Assembly (NCBI RefSeq): GCF_025567405.1 | Contig: NZ_JAOQKJ010000005.1 | Coordinates: forward strand, 62,001 to 126,000 | Direction of reading: 5' to 3' | Origin: Suilimivivens aceti | GTDB taxonomy: Bacteria > Bacillota > Clostridia > Lachnospirales > Lachnospiraceae | Length of the DNA stretch: 64,000 nt | Part shown: piece by piece, positions 10,001 through 18,129 of the stretch | Layout: each line of letters opens with the position of its first letter | Position numbering within the stretch: the stretch's first letter is position 1 | Translations under genes and position numbers: made by a program | Notes under the pieces: generated by a model | Seen by the model: the letters and a program-made list of their open reading frames with translations, nothing else | Databases searched by the model: none | Told to the model about the DNA's origin: nothing

Positions 10001-11068
10001 ATTCTCCGTAGCTTGTACGCTCTCGGTTTCTGTAGCAAATGATCGGTACTCTTTGAGCGACTGGATACCCAGTTCTTTCCTGTCCACAAGGAATATAACT
10101 TTATCCGCATCATGGGAACTGGCAATCAACTGAGCAGATTTGAAACTTGTCATCGTCTTTCCGCTACCTGTTGTATGCCATACATGACCGCCCCGCTGTG
10201 TCTCCGACGTGTCCTCTTTCCAGTTTCTCTTCGTCACCCGATCAGCGATACCGATTGCAGCATAATACTGATAACTCCTCATAACCTTAAGCAGATTATC
10301 ATCTGTATCAGCAATCGTATAAAAGCCGATCAGCATATGTGCCATAGGAATATTCAGAAGCCCTGCCGTAACCTTGTCCCATTCATTGATTGGCACGTTG
10401 TCAAAGTCTGCCCAATGAAAAAAGAACGCCGGATTAAAAATACCATCCTCTCCCGGATTTGCGAAATATACAGCCTCTTCTGGCTCCATCGCAACAAATA
10501 CCTGAATCAGAGAAAAAATGCCCCGGAACACACCCTCGTGCGAATACTTTATGATCTGGTTATACGCATCACTCACAGGAATACTGCTTCTCTTTAGTTC
10601 GAGATGAATGACTGGCATACCGTTGATCAAGAGCATTAGATCCCCTCGTCTATCATTCAATATCGGAGACTTCGTGTTGAAATGTGGCTGCTGTACAATC
10701 TGGTATCTACTTTCGCCGTAGGCAATTTCCTGACGGTCATATATCTTCAGACTGACTTCCTTCCCAAAGTGCAGCTCATCATCCAGATTGTCTCTGATAA
10801 TAGACACGCTCCGACCATTGATAAAACTATTCAGCTTCAACGGAGTACGCAAATTGATGATCTGCTCCATAATCTGCTGCATCTCGCCATCCGTCAACGG
10901 GCATTCATTCAAGCAGTTTCTCTGCCTATTATTGTTGAACAGAATATCCGCCCAGTTTTTAAGCAGATCCGCCTCCGATGGATGACGGATTACTTCCGGT
11001 TCCCAGCCACGCTCTATCAAGACGCCTATGACGGCTTCTTCAAAATCGCTCTCTTTATCAAAAATCAC
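7076..11068 (-). CDS. hsdR: Type I restriction endonuclease subunit R
   Basis: A protein of about 1330 aa, the motor and nuclease subunit of a type I restriction enzyme. The GTG at 11068 is preferred because GGGAGG is 7 bases upstream. The nuclease domain is visible near residues 143-160 (RGDLML, then LELKR). Helicase motifs follow: HTTGSGKT near 300, IIDECHRS near 410, then FGFTGTP. A run of glycines near residue 870 looks like a linker. The last 110 residues contain a Cro-like HTH segment (TTVSNMKKGKNLTKENVV), an extension not found in EcoKI-type HsdR. The subunit is longer than the usual 1000-1170 aa. It is last in the HTH-M-S-R operon and starts 15 bases after hsdS. Confidence 0.93.
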   Translation of the reverse strand: MIFDKESDFEEAVIGVLIERGWEPEVIRHPSEADLLKNWADILFNNNRQRNCLNECPLTDGEMQQIMEQIINLRTPLKLNSFINGRSVSIIRDNLDDELHFGKEVSLKIYDRQEIAYGESRYQIVQQPHFNTKSPILNDRRGDLMLLINGMPVIHLELKRSSIPVSDAYNQIIKYSHEGVFRGIFSLIQVFVAMEPEEAVYFANPGEDGIFNPAFFFHWADFDNVPINEWDKVTAGLLNIPMAHMLIGFYTIADTDDNLLKVMRSYQYYAAIGIADRVTKRNWKEDTSETQRGGHVWHTTGSGKTMTSFKSAQLIASSHDADKVIFLVDRKELGIQSLKEYRSFATETESVQATENTDILISKLKSDDHDNTLIVTSIQKLSNISEDMEGLKDADLKKIRSKRLVIIIDECHRSTFGDMLTTIKDTFKHAIIFGFTGTPIQDVNIKKDSTTTTIFGSEIHRYTLADGIRDKNVLGFDPYMVKIYDDDELRQKVALEKAKADTVEDVMKDEKKKKVFYKWMDSSQVKIYGKKVGDKWIKGIEDFIPNEQYQTDEYVMGVISDIKKKWLIYSRGGKFHAIFATSSIPEAVRYWRLMKKEMPELMITAMFDPTIDNESGTGSLDKEDGIVDMLEDYRDRLGQTFTIPTYDKFRKDVSLRLAHKKPYERLEPNQQIDILIVVNQMLTGFDSKWVNTIYLDKVMEFENLIQAFSRTNRLFNESEKPFGIIKYYRRPNTMEKNIEAAVEAYSGNVPTGLFVDKLPRNLRNLNRTFEEIKEIFDAGAINNFEKLPEEQSEKRKFAKAFNQFDTYLQAAKIQGFNWKQRVYSAEDGTDIEMLFNEMTYLILLARYKEMAGGGGGGHGGDVPYDVKIHITEYDTTKIDAEYMNTRFEKFLKLIQGEYDQETLDKTLTDLHKSFSMLSAEEQKYAKVFLHDVQAGNARIIPGKSFREYISDLMKGAENARIKRVVRRLGCYERLLREMLAKKVTKETIEAHGKFDELKASVDNSKATEFFAVVEHQNFRQSRLAMLVDAYLRYFLLSGGQDPYPENEFDRKHKTKVETVSMDTDSNSKPVGVVLTDEVMEGKTITTSVKKAKLKEWYSESKALASMVDTDCFAYVDNKLCVYDKKYLERDDEGKLFFTEYAKAHEEECFLQFVMDKETGELHYITLPSSMASKTFNYYDELSALSDDEKLSLGLVNEIAREMLAAINGMEFGEALATLMDKKICNVSFRTLKSVTGLDNTTVSNMKKGKNLTKENVVSCCLGIHIPFRLSNRLLQLAERPLDLTLPGAKGEENTIYDQILHLYWAEDYSDTYAELVAIHYEHLIHQPPIK

Positions 11069-11083
11069 GTCCGGCACCTCCCT

Positions 11084-12295
11084 TTATACAAACATTTTCT
11101 CCAAGCACGCACTTTTTATATGTTTTATCTTCTCCAACTCTTCCTTCTCAATTTCTATGAGCCGATCCATCTGTCGGAAGTATTCACCAATTTGTCTCTG
11201 TTCTTCTATCGTAGGCGCAATATAGGCACTCATTTCCAGAAACGCCTTCGGTTTCAATGTCCTGAGCTTCTTGACTGTGCCCTCCATGCTTCTGGATATT
11301 TCCTTAATGAAGCGTGGATGTCTCACGATACATTCCATAAAAGTCGAATCCTGGTCTGTGTAAAAGATCTTATATATCGGAGATACGCAGCCCCTGCCCA
11401 AAGCATTCCGGTGAATCGCTCCATAAATCACATTAGCTGGATTATAGATGATGTCATCATACTCCGTCTGCAGATACTTCTTTGTCGCCTTATCAATAAT
11501 CAGGAAGTCACGCTTATTGGTCTTCTTATCCTCCGGCCTGATTACGCCTTCCTCAATCGTAAATGCCAGCTGTGGGTACTCATCGGATATCGTGTCAATG
11601 ATATGTCGTTCCGTGAATATTTCAGAAAAGTGGCAGAGTCTCCACGGCTTCTTATACTGTCCGAATCTAACAGCCGGAACATCCGCTCCATCATATGGAA
11701 ACATTTTCTCTATCATAGCTTTCCTAAGGCAAACCAGTCTTTGAAGTTCTCGCTGATGTATCATTATAAGATTATTGATTTTCTTAAAATATAATCCAAT
11801 TTGCACCTGTTCATCTATAGAATCCGGCATCACTATATCGACTTTTCCTATTTCATCCTTGTTGATTTTTTGTGGAACAGCCGTTACTAATGTTCTTTCT
11901 CTTAATTCCCTTTTGAATAAAGGCGATTGAATAACATTGCTTAAAAAGTAAGAATCTACCTTCCTTGGTTTTAGCAATGCCAAACTCACATAGAAAGCTA
12001 TTTTCTCTGATGTCTCTACAACATTTGTAGTTCCTACATCTCCGATTCTTGTCATAAAAACATCCCCGCGTTCCGGGTATATTTTGTAATCCCTTGCGAA
12101 TGCCTCTTCCGAAATATACTTTTGCGATGTCAGGGTTGCTATATTCTCCACAGACAAAAACATAATTCCTTTATTGGTATATTTGGGTGTTTGATGTACA
12201 CCATCATAAACATCAACCACAGCGGATAGTTTTTTCTTCTCCCAGTCCACATCAAAACCGTTCATTCTAATCTCAGGAGCATATTTTTTTTTCAT
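11084..12295 (-). CDS. hsdS: Type I restriction specificity subunit S
   Basis: A 403-aa protein with the two-fold layout of HsdS: target recognition domain 1 (about residues 15-155), a conserved helical spacer (EEQ/DEQVQIG..., ending CLRKAMIEKMFP near 205), recognition domain 2, and a second spacer (EEQRQIGEYFRQMDRLIEIE, ending SACLEKMFV). The two spacers are clear repeats of one another. It sets the DNA target of the MTase and restriction complexes. The start overlaps the hsdM stop by 4 bases (ATGA), so the two are coupled. I saw no second hsdS gene or recombinase beside it that would shuffle the domains. The target cannot be read from sequence. Confidence 0.92.
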   Translation of the reverse strand: MKKKYAPEIRMNGFDVDWEKKKLSAVVDVYDGVHQTPKYTNKGIMFLSVENIATLTSQKYISEEAFARDYKIYPERGDVFMTRIGDVGTTNVVETSEKIAFYVSLALLKPRKVDSYFLSNVIQSPLFKRELRERTLVTAVPQKINKDEIGKVDIVMPDSIDEQVQIGLYFKKINNLIMIHQRELQRLVCLRKAMIEKMFPYDGADVPAVRFGQYKKPWRLCHFSEIFTERHIIDTISDEYPQLAFTIEEGVIRPEDKKTNKRDFLIIDKATKKYLQTEYDDIIYNPANVIYGAIHRNALGRGCVSPIYKIFYTDQDSTFMECIVRHPRFIKEISRSMEGTVKKLRTLKPKAFLEMSAYIAPTIEEQRQIGEYFRQMDRLIEIEKEELEKIKHIKSACLEKMFV

Positions 12296-15057
12296 CGGAC
12301 ATATCCTCCCAATATTTTTTGAAATTCCATTAAACCTTCAGAATCCGAACCGTCTGCACTTAACATTCCAATCATCTCAGATAAACTTGATTTAACATCC
12401 GTTTTTTCACTCTGAATATCATGCATGGTTGTAGAATACTTTAGTGCAAGATAATCCATTTTATTTATCACATCAGTAATAATTGCGGAAGAAATATTAT
12501 CCAGAGCACTAACAAATGGTGCAATCCATTTCTGTTCTACAATTTGCAAAGCCTCATCTTCGGAGAGATCTTCGATAACCTTTTTTGTCTTGATATGAAG
12601 CGCTTCCTTCTTCTGCTTCACACTCCTTCTGGCCGTACTTTCTTCATCTGATAACCGCAAGGCAGATAACAGCTTCCTTTCATACGAATCCTCTGGAAAC
12701 TCGTACTCCATCTTCAGTTGCTGTATTCGACTTGTTAACGATGGCTTCTTGCAAGATCCATCCTTGTTCTTATCGATCACATCCCAGTCCACATCCGTGC
12801 AGGTTTTGATAAATGCCAATTGCTCTTTTTTCGGCATGGTCATATACTTGTTCAAATCATTAATCTCCGCACTCTCCACATCCTGCAATATTTCATCACA
12901 GGCTGCTTTCAGTTCCTTGGAAACAAACGCATCATTACTGTCATTTAAAAAACTGCCCTGTTTTTCATCCTCATCGAGGGAATCAATAATCTCCGTATAC
13001 TCCCCGGCAATCTCTGACAAGCGTTCTTCCAGAACCCGTATTTCTTCAACCTCATTTGGCATGAGCATTTCTTGTACAAGTTCAAATGGTAAGATATGCC
13101 CCTTCCATCCATCCTGTACTTCCGTCACTTCATCATCGTCATCATTTTTGTTATTTTTCTTGATAACCATATTCGGGTCTACCTGAGTAATGACCTGGAA
13201 CCCTTCTGTCTGAAGCATCTCTATATCTGCAGAGATAATATCCCAGTATTTCGCAAATACCTGATAGGCAACATATCGATCCGCCAACTTAACCCGATCA
13301 ATCCTGCCAAAAATATCCTCAGTAATCTTTTCTTTCTCCTGTTCAACTGAAACATCCAGTATGCCGTCGATCAAGTCATCCTTAAGCGTCTCATAAAAGC
13401 CGGCGAATGCTTTTGTAAATGTAACCCTGTATGCTTCAACTGACTCAAAAGAGTCTATTGTACCCTTGATATCCTTTGTCCTTGGCTGAAGATATCCCGC
13501 AGACACCTCTTTAAACAATGCATCTCTAAGTCCTGGAAACGCCTCCCAGTATTTCTCAAATGCATCGACCTCACTTACCGGAATACCACCAAACATCGTT
13601 GCGCGGATATCCCATTTCTCCGGATCATCCGTAGAATCAACATACCTGGTGATATTTAGGTTATACTCATTTTCCTTTACAGTTTCTTTTGAAACCAATA
13701 CGGAATATTTATCAATCTCCGTTCTGTATTTTACGGTATCTACTATCTTCTTAATATCAGAAGCCCTAAGCTTGTTATTCTTCCCGGATTTTTCAAAACC
13801 CTTGGACGCATCAATGATAAGAACGTCCGAACTCGGTCTATTTTTTTTCAAGACCATAATGATTGTCGCAATATTGGTTCCAAAAAATATGTTCTCCGGT
13901 AATCCGATAATTGCATCAATACGGTTTTTCTCGATCAGGTTCTCGCGGATTTTTGCCTCTTCACCGCCACGAAAAAGCACACCATGAGGAAGGACGATGG
14001 TCATGATACCGTCATCTTCAAGATGATAGAGATCATGGAGCAAGAATGCAAAATCCGCCTTGGCCTTTGGCGCAACGCCGAAATCCTTATACCTTGGATC
14101 GAACTCTTTGTCCTTCGGATCCCACTTCTGGGAATATGGGGGATTGCTGACCACGGCATCCACCCTCACAAGCTTATAAGTAGTCTCTTTCTTGTTCTCT
14201 TCAAAGAAAGGCCAGTCGTCCTCCAGCGTATCTCCGTTTCTCACATTGATATTGGCAGGCTTGATTCCTCTCATGACTAAATTCATCCTGGTCAGGTTAA
14301 ATGTATTCTCTTTCAGTTCCTGCGCGTAATAATCAATCTTTCCATCACCGCTAATATATTTTGCAGCCGATCTGCCGATGTTTATTAATAGCGACCCAGA
14401 ACCAGATGTAGGATCATATATTTTGATCTGCTTCCTATCTTTAAGGTGCTCTGCAACAATCTCGGACATCAGCACAGATACCTCATGCGGTGTATAGAAC
14501 TCTCCCGCTTTCTTTCCAGCATTTGCTGCAAAATTGCTGATCAGATACTCATAGATGAAGCCAAGAACATCGTAATCCTGCTTGCCATCCATCGGGATCT
14601 TCTTGATAAGCTTCAGCAGCTTCTTCACCGCCTTTGTCTGCGAGCCGGAAGTCTCTCCCAGCTTCGACAACCCAGTCTGAAGAGTATTGAAGATTTTCTC
14701 AAATACCTTCTTGTAAACCTCATCGATATTTTGATCGAAGTCGGACAGTGCATCCCTGACATCCTTCACGTCAAAATCATTTCCCTTTGCCAACCATGTT
14801 GAGAACAGATTGTCATAGGCAATGAAATACCCAAGTGTCTCCCGCACGTGCTTCGCATACTTGACGTCCTTTTCGGCAACCTTCTTGATTTCATCTTCAC
14901 TAAGTTTTTCCTTGTGGAACAAATCCAGCTCACGTTCCGACAAATATTTGTAGAAGATGAATCCAAGGATGAAATCCTTATACTCATTAGCCTCTATCTT
15001 TGACCGCATCTGATTAGCTGATTCCCAAATCGTTGATGCAAGTTGATGTTTATTCAT
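12292..15057 (-). CDS. hsdM: Type I restriction-modification methyltransferase subunit M
   Basis: A 921-aa N6-adenine methyltransferase subunit. The ATG at 15057 is chosen because AGGAGG lies 7 bases upstream and the protein then begins MNKHQLASTIWESANQMR, the usual HsdM N-terminus. FYTPHEV near residue 187, the SAM-binding DPTSGSGSLL near 215 and the catalytic NPPY near 305 are intact. After about residue 480 there is a long C-terminal extension, with an Asp run near 655 and much charged helical sequence, which makes it nearly twice the length of classical HsdM. It may replace contacts made by other subunits, but this is inference. Operon with hsdS and hsdR. Confidence 0.93.
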   Translation of the reverse strand: MNKHQLASTIWESANQMRSKIEANEYKDFILGFIFYKYLSERELDLFHKEKLSEDEIKKVAEKDVKYAKHVRETLGYFIAYDNLFSTWLAKGNDFDVKDVRDALSDFDQNIDEVYKKVFEKIFNTLQTGLSKLGETSGSQTKAVKKLLKLIKKIPMDGKQDYDVLGFIYEYLISNFAANAGKKAGEFYTPHEVSVLMSEIVAEHLKDRKQIKIYDPTSGSGSLLINIGRSAAKYISGDGKIDYYAQELKENTFNLTRMNLVMRGIKPANINVRNGDTLEDDWPFFEENKKETTYKLVRVDAVVSNPPYSQKWDPKDKEFDPRYKDFGVAPKAKADFAFLLHDLYHLEDDGIMTIVLPHGVLFRGGEEAKIRENLIEKNRIDAIIGLPENIFFGTNIATIIMVLKKNRPSSDVLIIDASKGFEKSGKNNKLRASDIKKIVDTVKYRTEIDKYSVLVSKETVKENEYNLNITRYVDSTDDPEKWDIRATMFGGIPVSEVDAFEKYWEAFPGLRDALFKEVSAGYLQPRTKDIKGTIDSFESVEAYRVTFTKAFAGFYETLKDDLIDGILDVSVEQEKEKITEDIFGRIDRVKLADRYVAYQVFAKYWDIISADIEMLQTEGFQVITQVDPNMVIKKNNKNDDDDEVTEVQDGWKGHILPFELVQEMLMPNEVEEIRVLEERLSEIAGEYTEIIDSLDEDEKQGSFLNDSNDAFVSKELKAACDEILQDVESAEINDLNKYMTMPKKEQLAFIKTCTDVDWDVIDKNKDGSCKKPSLTSRIQQLKMEYEFPEDSYERKLLSALRLSDEESTARRSVKQKKEALHIKTKKVIEDLSEDEALQIVEQKWIAPFVSALDNISSAIITDVINKMDYLALKYSTTMHDIQSEKTDVKSSLSEMIGMLSADGSDSEGLMEFQKILGGYVR

Positions 15058-15094
15058 TATGTTTTCCTCCTGTAGTGCGTATACTTTATAAGCA

Positions 15095-15292
15095 TTATTT
15101 ATCGGCCGCTCTACCACTACGTGCCCATTCCTCAAGTTCTGAATACTTGAATTTCCACGCTTTGCCAATCTTCATTCTTGGAATATCTTTGCCCTTACGA
15201 ATCCAGTCGCGAATTGTGGCTGGCTTAACACCCAGGAATTCTGCTGCTTCTCTTGTACCTACCCAGTTTTCTTCTTTTACATTCACAGTCAT
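15095..15292 (-). CDS. Excisionase-type (MerR-like) HTH protein
   Basis: A 65-aa protein with the start at 15292, since GAGGAG precedes that ATG. The sequence WVGTREAAEFLGVKPATIRDW followed by RMKIGKAWKFKYSELEEW is the helix-turn-helix family shared by phage excisionases and small regulators. It is the first gene of the restriction operon, 37 bases before hsdM, under the promoter at 15332-15360. It could control expression of the RM system, or act as the recombination directionality factor of an element. The sequence does not decide between these. Confidence 0.8.
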   Translation of the reverse strand: MTVNVKEENWVGTREAAEFLGVKPATIRDWIRKGKDIPRMKIGKAWKFKYSELEEWARSGRAADK

Positions 15293-15331
15293 AGTCTCCT
15301 CGCTCCTATAAGGCATAATTGTCCATATTCA

Positions 15332-15360
15332 ATTGTACCTTAGCTGTTGTCATTTTTCAA
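15332..15360 (-). promoter_or_regulatory. Sigma-A promoter of the RM operon
   Basis: On the minus strand TTGAAA (15355-15360), a 17-base spacer, then TACAAT (15332-15337). Transcription would start about 30 bases before the HTH gene and continue into hsdMSR. Confidence 0.7.
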
Positions 15361-15420
15361 TGGTTTATAATATTTTATATCTGTTTGCGTGGTTACATTT
15401 CAAAGCACAGTTTTCTTGTT

Positions 15421-15552
15421 TCATACCTTGATTTTCCAGTAGTTAGAGTCACTTTCACAGACTTCAAAAATGAATTCCAGCAGATGCTCCTCAAAGACCA
15501 GATCGAACTTTTTCTGCTCGGTAAGCTTCCCACCTCCATCGTAATTCGCTGT
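15421..15552 (-). pseudogene. Fragment of an unrecognised coding sequence
   Basis: A 43-codon minus-strand frame with protein-like composition (GGGKLTEQKKFDLVFEEHLL, ending SNYWKIKV and TGA at 15421) is preceded by an in-frame TAG and has no start or RBS. It reads like the C-terminus of a lost gene. Family not recognised. The rest of 15560-16075 is AT-rich without a credible gene, apart from the terminator. Confidence 0.3.
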
Positions 15553-15975
15553 CTAACCGTCTCATCATCAATTTATTTTATTAAATCTTGTAATAATGCC
15601 ACAGTTATTTACCTCGTTCTTTCGTTTATGTTTATGTTTTTGCTTTTATATTGTAGCTTATACCGCATTTTTCATAAAAGGTGATAACTTCCTCTGCCCA
15701 TTATAAAAATGCTTATTCTCCTTGTGAAGACTGTTGCAGAGAAGCCACCAGTCACTCTCCCATTGCAATTGCGTATTTATCAATCTTTTCTATCAGTAAA
15801 TTGAATAATTTATCGCTATCTGTTACGAAAAGTATATCTTGAAAAAGCAAATTCTTCAATCTTAGTAATTATCCCATCCATCCTTATCTTTAGATTAGAT
15901 AAGATAGGTATAATTTTAATAAGTCTTAATACCCTCAGTATCATTACATTGTCCTTTAGACACTCCAAGGCAGCC

Positions 15976-16028
15976 AAAAAAGACATCCCTTGACCCGTAA
16001 TAATTACGGTTAAGGAATGTCCTTTTTT
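15976..16028. terminator. Bidirectional terminator after the recombinase gene
   Basis: A long near-perfect stem (GACATCCCTTGACCCGTAAT / ATTACGGTTAAGGAATGTC) flanked by AAAAAA on the left and TTTTTT on the right. It can stop transcripts in both directions and lies 47 bases past the recombinase stop. Confidence 0.85.
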
Positions 16029-16074
16029 CGCTACTTAGCAGTAAGAAAGACACACGATGCTGCTTATCCACAAT

Positions 16075-18081
16075 CTATATGATTCCAAAATGTCTAAACG
16101 CCTGCATAATCGCATCTTCCTTCTCTGGTGTACACTGTGGCTGTCTCGCATTCTCTGATTTAGCCGGATTGAAGTTCTCACCGACATCTAATCCACATTT
16201 CTTTTTAATCTGTGCAATATACAATGAAGAAACCTTCAGTCCTGTCTGCTCCAGTACATAAGTCTTTATCTGCTCATAAATTGCTTTTCCTTTAAATTCA
16301 GATAAATCCATATCCTCCAGAGAGAAGTCCACCTTCACTTTTCTGCTATCGACCATTCTCCGTTCCACTTCGGTCTGCGCTGAGCAAAGGTCCACCGGAC
16401 CTTTAGTGCCCTTGGAAAGCAGTACTACCGTCTCATTTTGTGTATCATTGTCCAAACTTAGGGTAAACTCTTTTTCTATAATCGGCAACTTAAATTCTAT
16501 GGATTTCAGCCATTGTCCATTCTCTTTACGTTCTTCGTAAATCTGCACATTATCCACTAACTGTGACAGGAACTCTCGTTTCTCAGCTTCGTTCATTTGG
16601 GCATACAGCTTATCAAAGAAAATGAGTGCCTTGTAGATATTGTCTCCCGTAATCTTGTCTGCTAGCAGAGCACGTTTTTTAGTTTTTGCAGATATAAGCA
16701 ATTCCTCTGCTTCCTCTATTTTATCATAAGTCTTGTACAAACGGTTCTCTAAATCTTTTTTTCTTCGCTGATAATGTTTATCCTCATAATCTAGGGAATC
16801 AATATCTGACAAGATCATATCTTTATTATGATATAGCTGTCTTAATTGTTTTTCGTAATTTGCTATTTCCTGATCTAATGCGCTGGTGTCTACTTCCATA
16901 TTTATCTTGCTACGTATTAAATCCGAAAATTTAGGATTGCTAACCAGTTTACTGATCACCTCTGCAACAGAAGCATCCAGCATTTCCTCATGCACCTGTT
17001 TTTTATAATCACACTTATGACCTCTGGTCATATTCCGGTGTTTACAGCCATAATAATAAAAGTCCTTATAATTGCTTCCATCCTTGCGCTTCTTAATGGC
17101 CTTGTTGCCATACATTCCGGCACCGCAGACAGGACATTTTAAAATTCCAGATAAAAGATGTATCTTTTCTTTCTTATCACGATTGACCTTTTCGTACTTT
17201 TTAGCCTGTGCCGCCACCTTGACCTGTGCCTGCTCCCATACTTCTTCTGATACAAGAGCTTCATGTAAACCATCTACCAACAGATAATCGTCTTTCTTAA
17301 CCTGCCTGTACTCGTTCCTTGTACCATGAACCTTTTCTGTCCGTCTTCTGCCATAGGAGATTTTACCGCTATAAACCGGATTCTGTATAATCCTTCTGAT
17401 AAGAGCAGCATCAAATAACGGATTTTTACCATTCTGTCTGGCTATCTTATGAATTCCATGATTTTCTAAATATTTAGCAATTCCATTCGCTCCTAGATCT
17501 GTATTTACATATTGGTCAAATATCGTTCTGATAGCTACTGCCTCTTCCTCATTCACTACCAATTTTCCATCAATGAGAGCATATCCATATGGTGCAAAAC
17601 CACCATTCCATTTACCTTCCCTGGCTTTCTGCATCCTGCCTTCCATTGTCTGAACACGAATGTTCTCACGTTCAATCTCCGCCACTGCTGACAAAACAGA
17701 TATCATAAGTTTTCCGGCATCTTTAGATGAATCTATTCCATCCTCTACACAAATCAGATTCACACCAAAATCCTGCATCACTTGTAATGTTGCAAGAACA
17801 TCTGCCGCATTTCTTCCAAATCTGGAAAGCTTAAATACAAGGACATAAGACACTTCATCTTTCCCTGATTTGATATCGTCCATCATCTGATTAAATGCAG
17901 TTCTTCCCTCTATAGACTTACCGGATTTTCCAGCGTCCTCATACTCACTGGCAATTTCATATTCATTATAGTCACAAAAGGCTTTCATTTTTGTTTTCTG
18001 TGCATCTAGAGAATATCCGTCTATCTGCATGGTTGTAGAAACACGGGTGTAAAGATACACTTTTATCTTTTCTTTAGACAT
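16075..18081 (-). CDS. Large serine recombinase (integrase) with RlmD-type tail
   Basis: A 668-aa site-specific recombinase. The ATG at 18081 has GAGGTGG upstream. The N-terminal resolvase domain carries the nucleophile Ser15 in YTRVST, then FKLSRFGRN and SAVAEIERENI. A recombinase domain and a zinc ribbon (CPVCGAGMYG, with partner cysteines about 40 residues later) follow, then a long coiled coil. From about residue 549 (ETVVLLSK) the last 120 residues are homologous to the C-terminus of the RlmD protein at 25096 (shared LYIAQ, ARQPQC/ARQPKC). That part lies beyond the presumed att core, so it belongs to flanking DNA. The enzyme would integrate and excise the 9-kb element and looks intact. 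Confidence 0.9.
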   Translation of the reverse strand: MSKEKIKVYLYTRVSTTMQIDGYSLDAQKTKMKAFCDYNEYEIASEYEDAGKSGKSIEGRTAFNQMMDDIKSGKDEVSYVLVFKLSRFGRNAADVLATLQVMQDFGVNLICVEDGIDSSKDAGKLMISVLSAVAEIERENIRVQTMEGRMQKAREGKWNGGFAPYGYALIDGKLVVNEEEAVAIRTIFDQYVNTDLGANGIAKYLENHGIHKIARQNGKNPLFDAALIRRIIQNPVYSGKISYGRRRTEKVHGTRNEYRQVKKDDYLLVDGLHEALVSEEVWEQAQVKVAAQAKKYEKVNRDKKEKIHLLSGILKCPVCGAGMYGNKAIKKRKDGSNYKDFYYYGCKHRNMTRGHKCDYKKQVHEEMLDASVAEVISKLVSNPKFSDLIRSKINMEVDTSALDQEIANYEKQLRQLYHNKDMILSDIDSLDYEDKHYQRRKKDLENRLYKTYDKIEEAEELLISAKTKKRALLADKITGDNIYKALIFFDKLYAQMNEAEKREFLSQLVDNVQIYEERKENGQWLKSIEFKLPIIEKEFTLSLDNDTQNETVVLLSKGTKGPVDLCSAQTEVERRMVDSRKVKVDFSLEDMDLSEFKGKAIYEQIKTYVLEQTGLKVSSLYIAQIKKKCGLDVGENFNPAKSENARQPQCTPEKEDAIMQAFRHFGII
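16427..16434 (-). other. Presumed att core, left end of the 9-kb element
   Basis: GAGACGGT on the minus strand, inside the recombinase gene at the ETV codons. The same 8 bases are at 25412-25419 in rlmD, also encoding ETV in frame, and homology between the two genes resumes downstream of both. The exact crossover dinucleotide cannot be fixed from the sequence alone. Confidence 0.65.
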
Positions 18082-18129
18082 TCTTACCACCTCATAATAT
18101 CATTATTTCAGTCAGAGTATGACCGCTAA

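Noticed and set aside
11084..12295. Phase variation of hsdS by inverted partner genes
   Set aside because: The two recognition domains and spacers occur once, with no second hsdS fragment or nearby tyrosine recombinase.
15319..15684. 121-codon plus-strand frame with hydrophobic sequence
   Set aside because: No RBS, AT-rich by composition, overlaps the RM promoter and the minus-strand coding remnant; hydrophobicity follows from T-rich codons.
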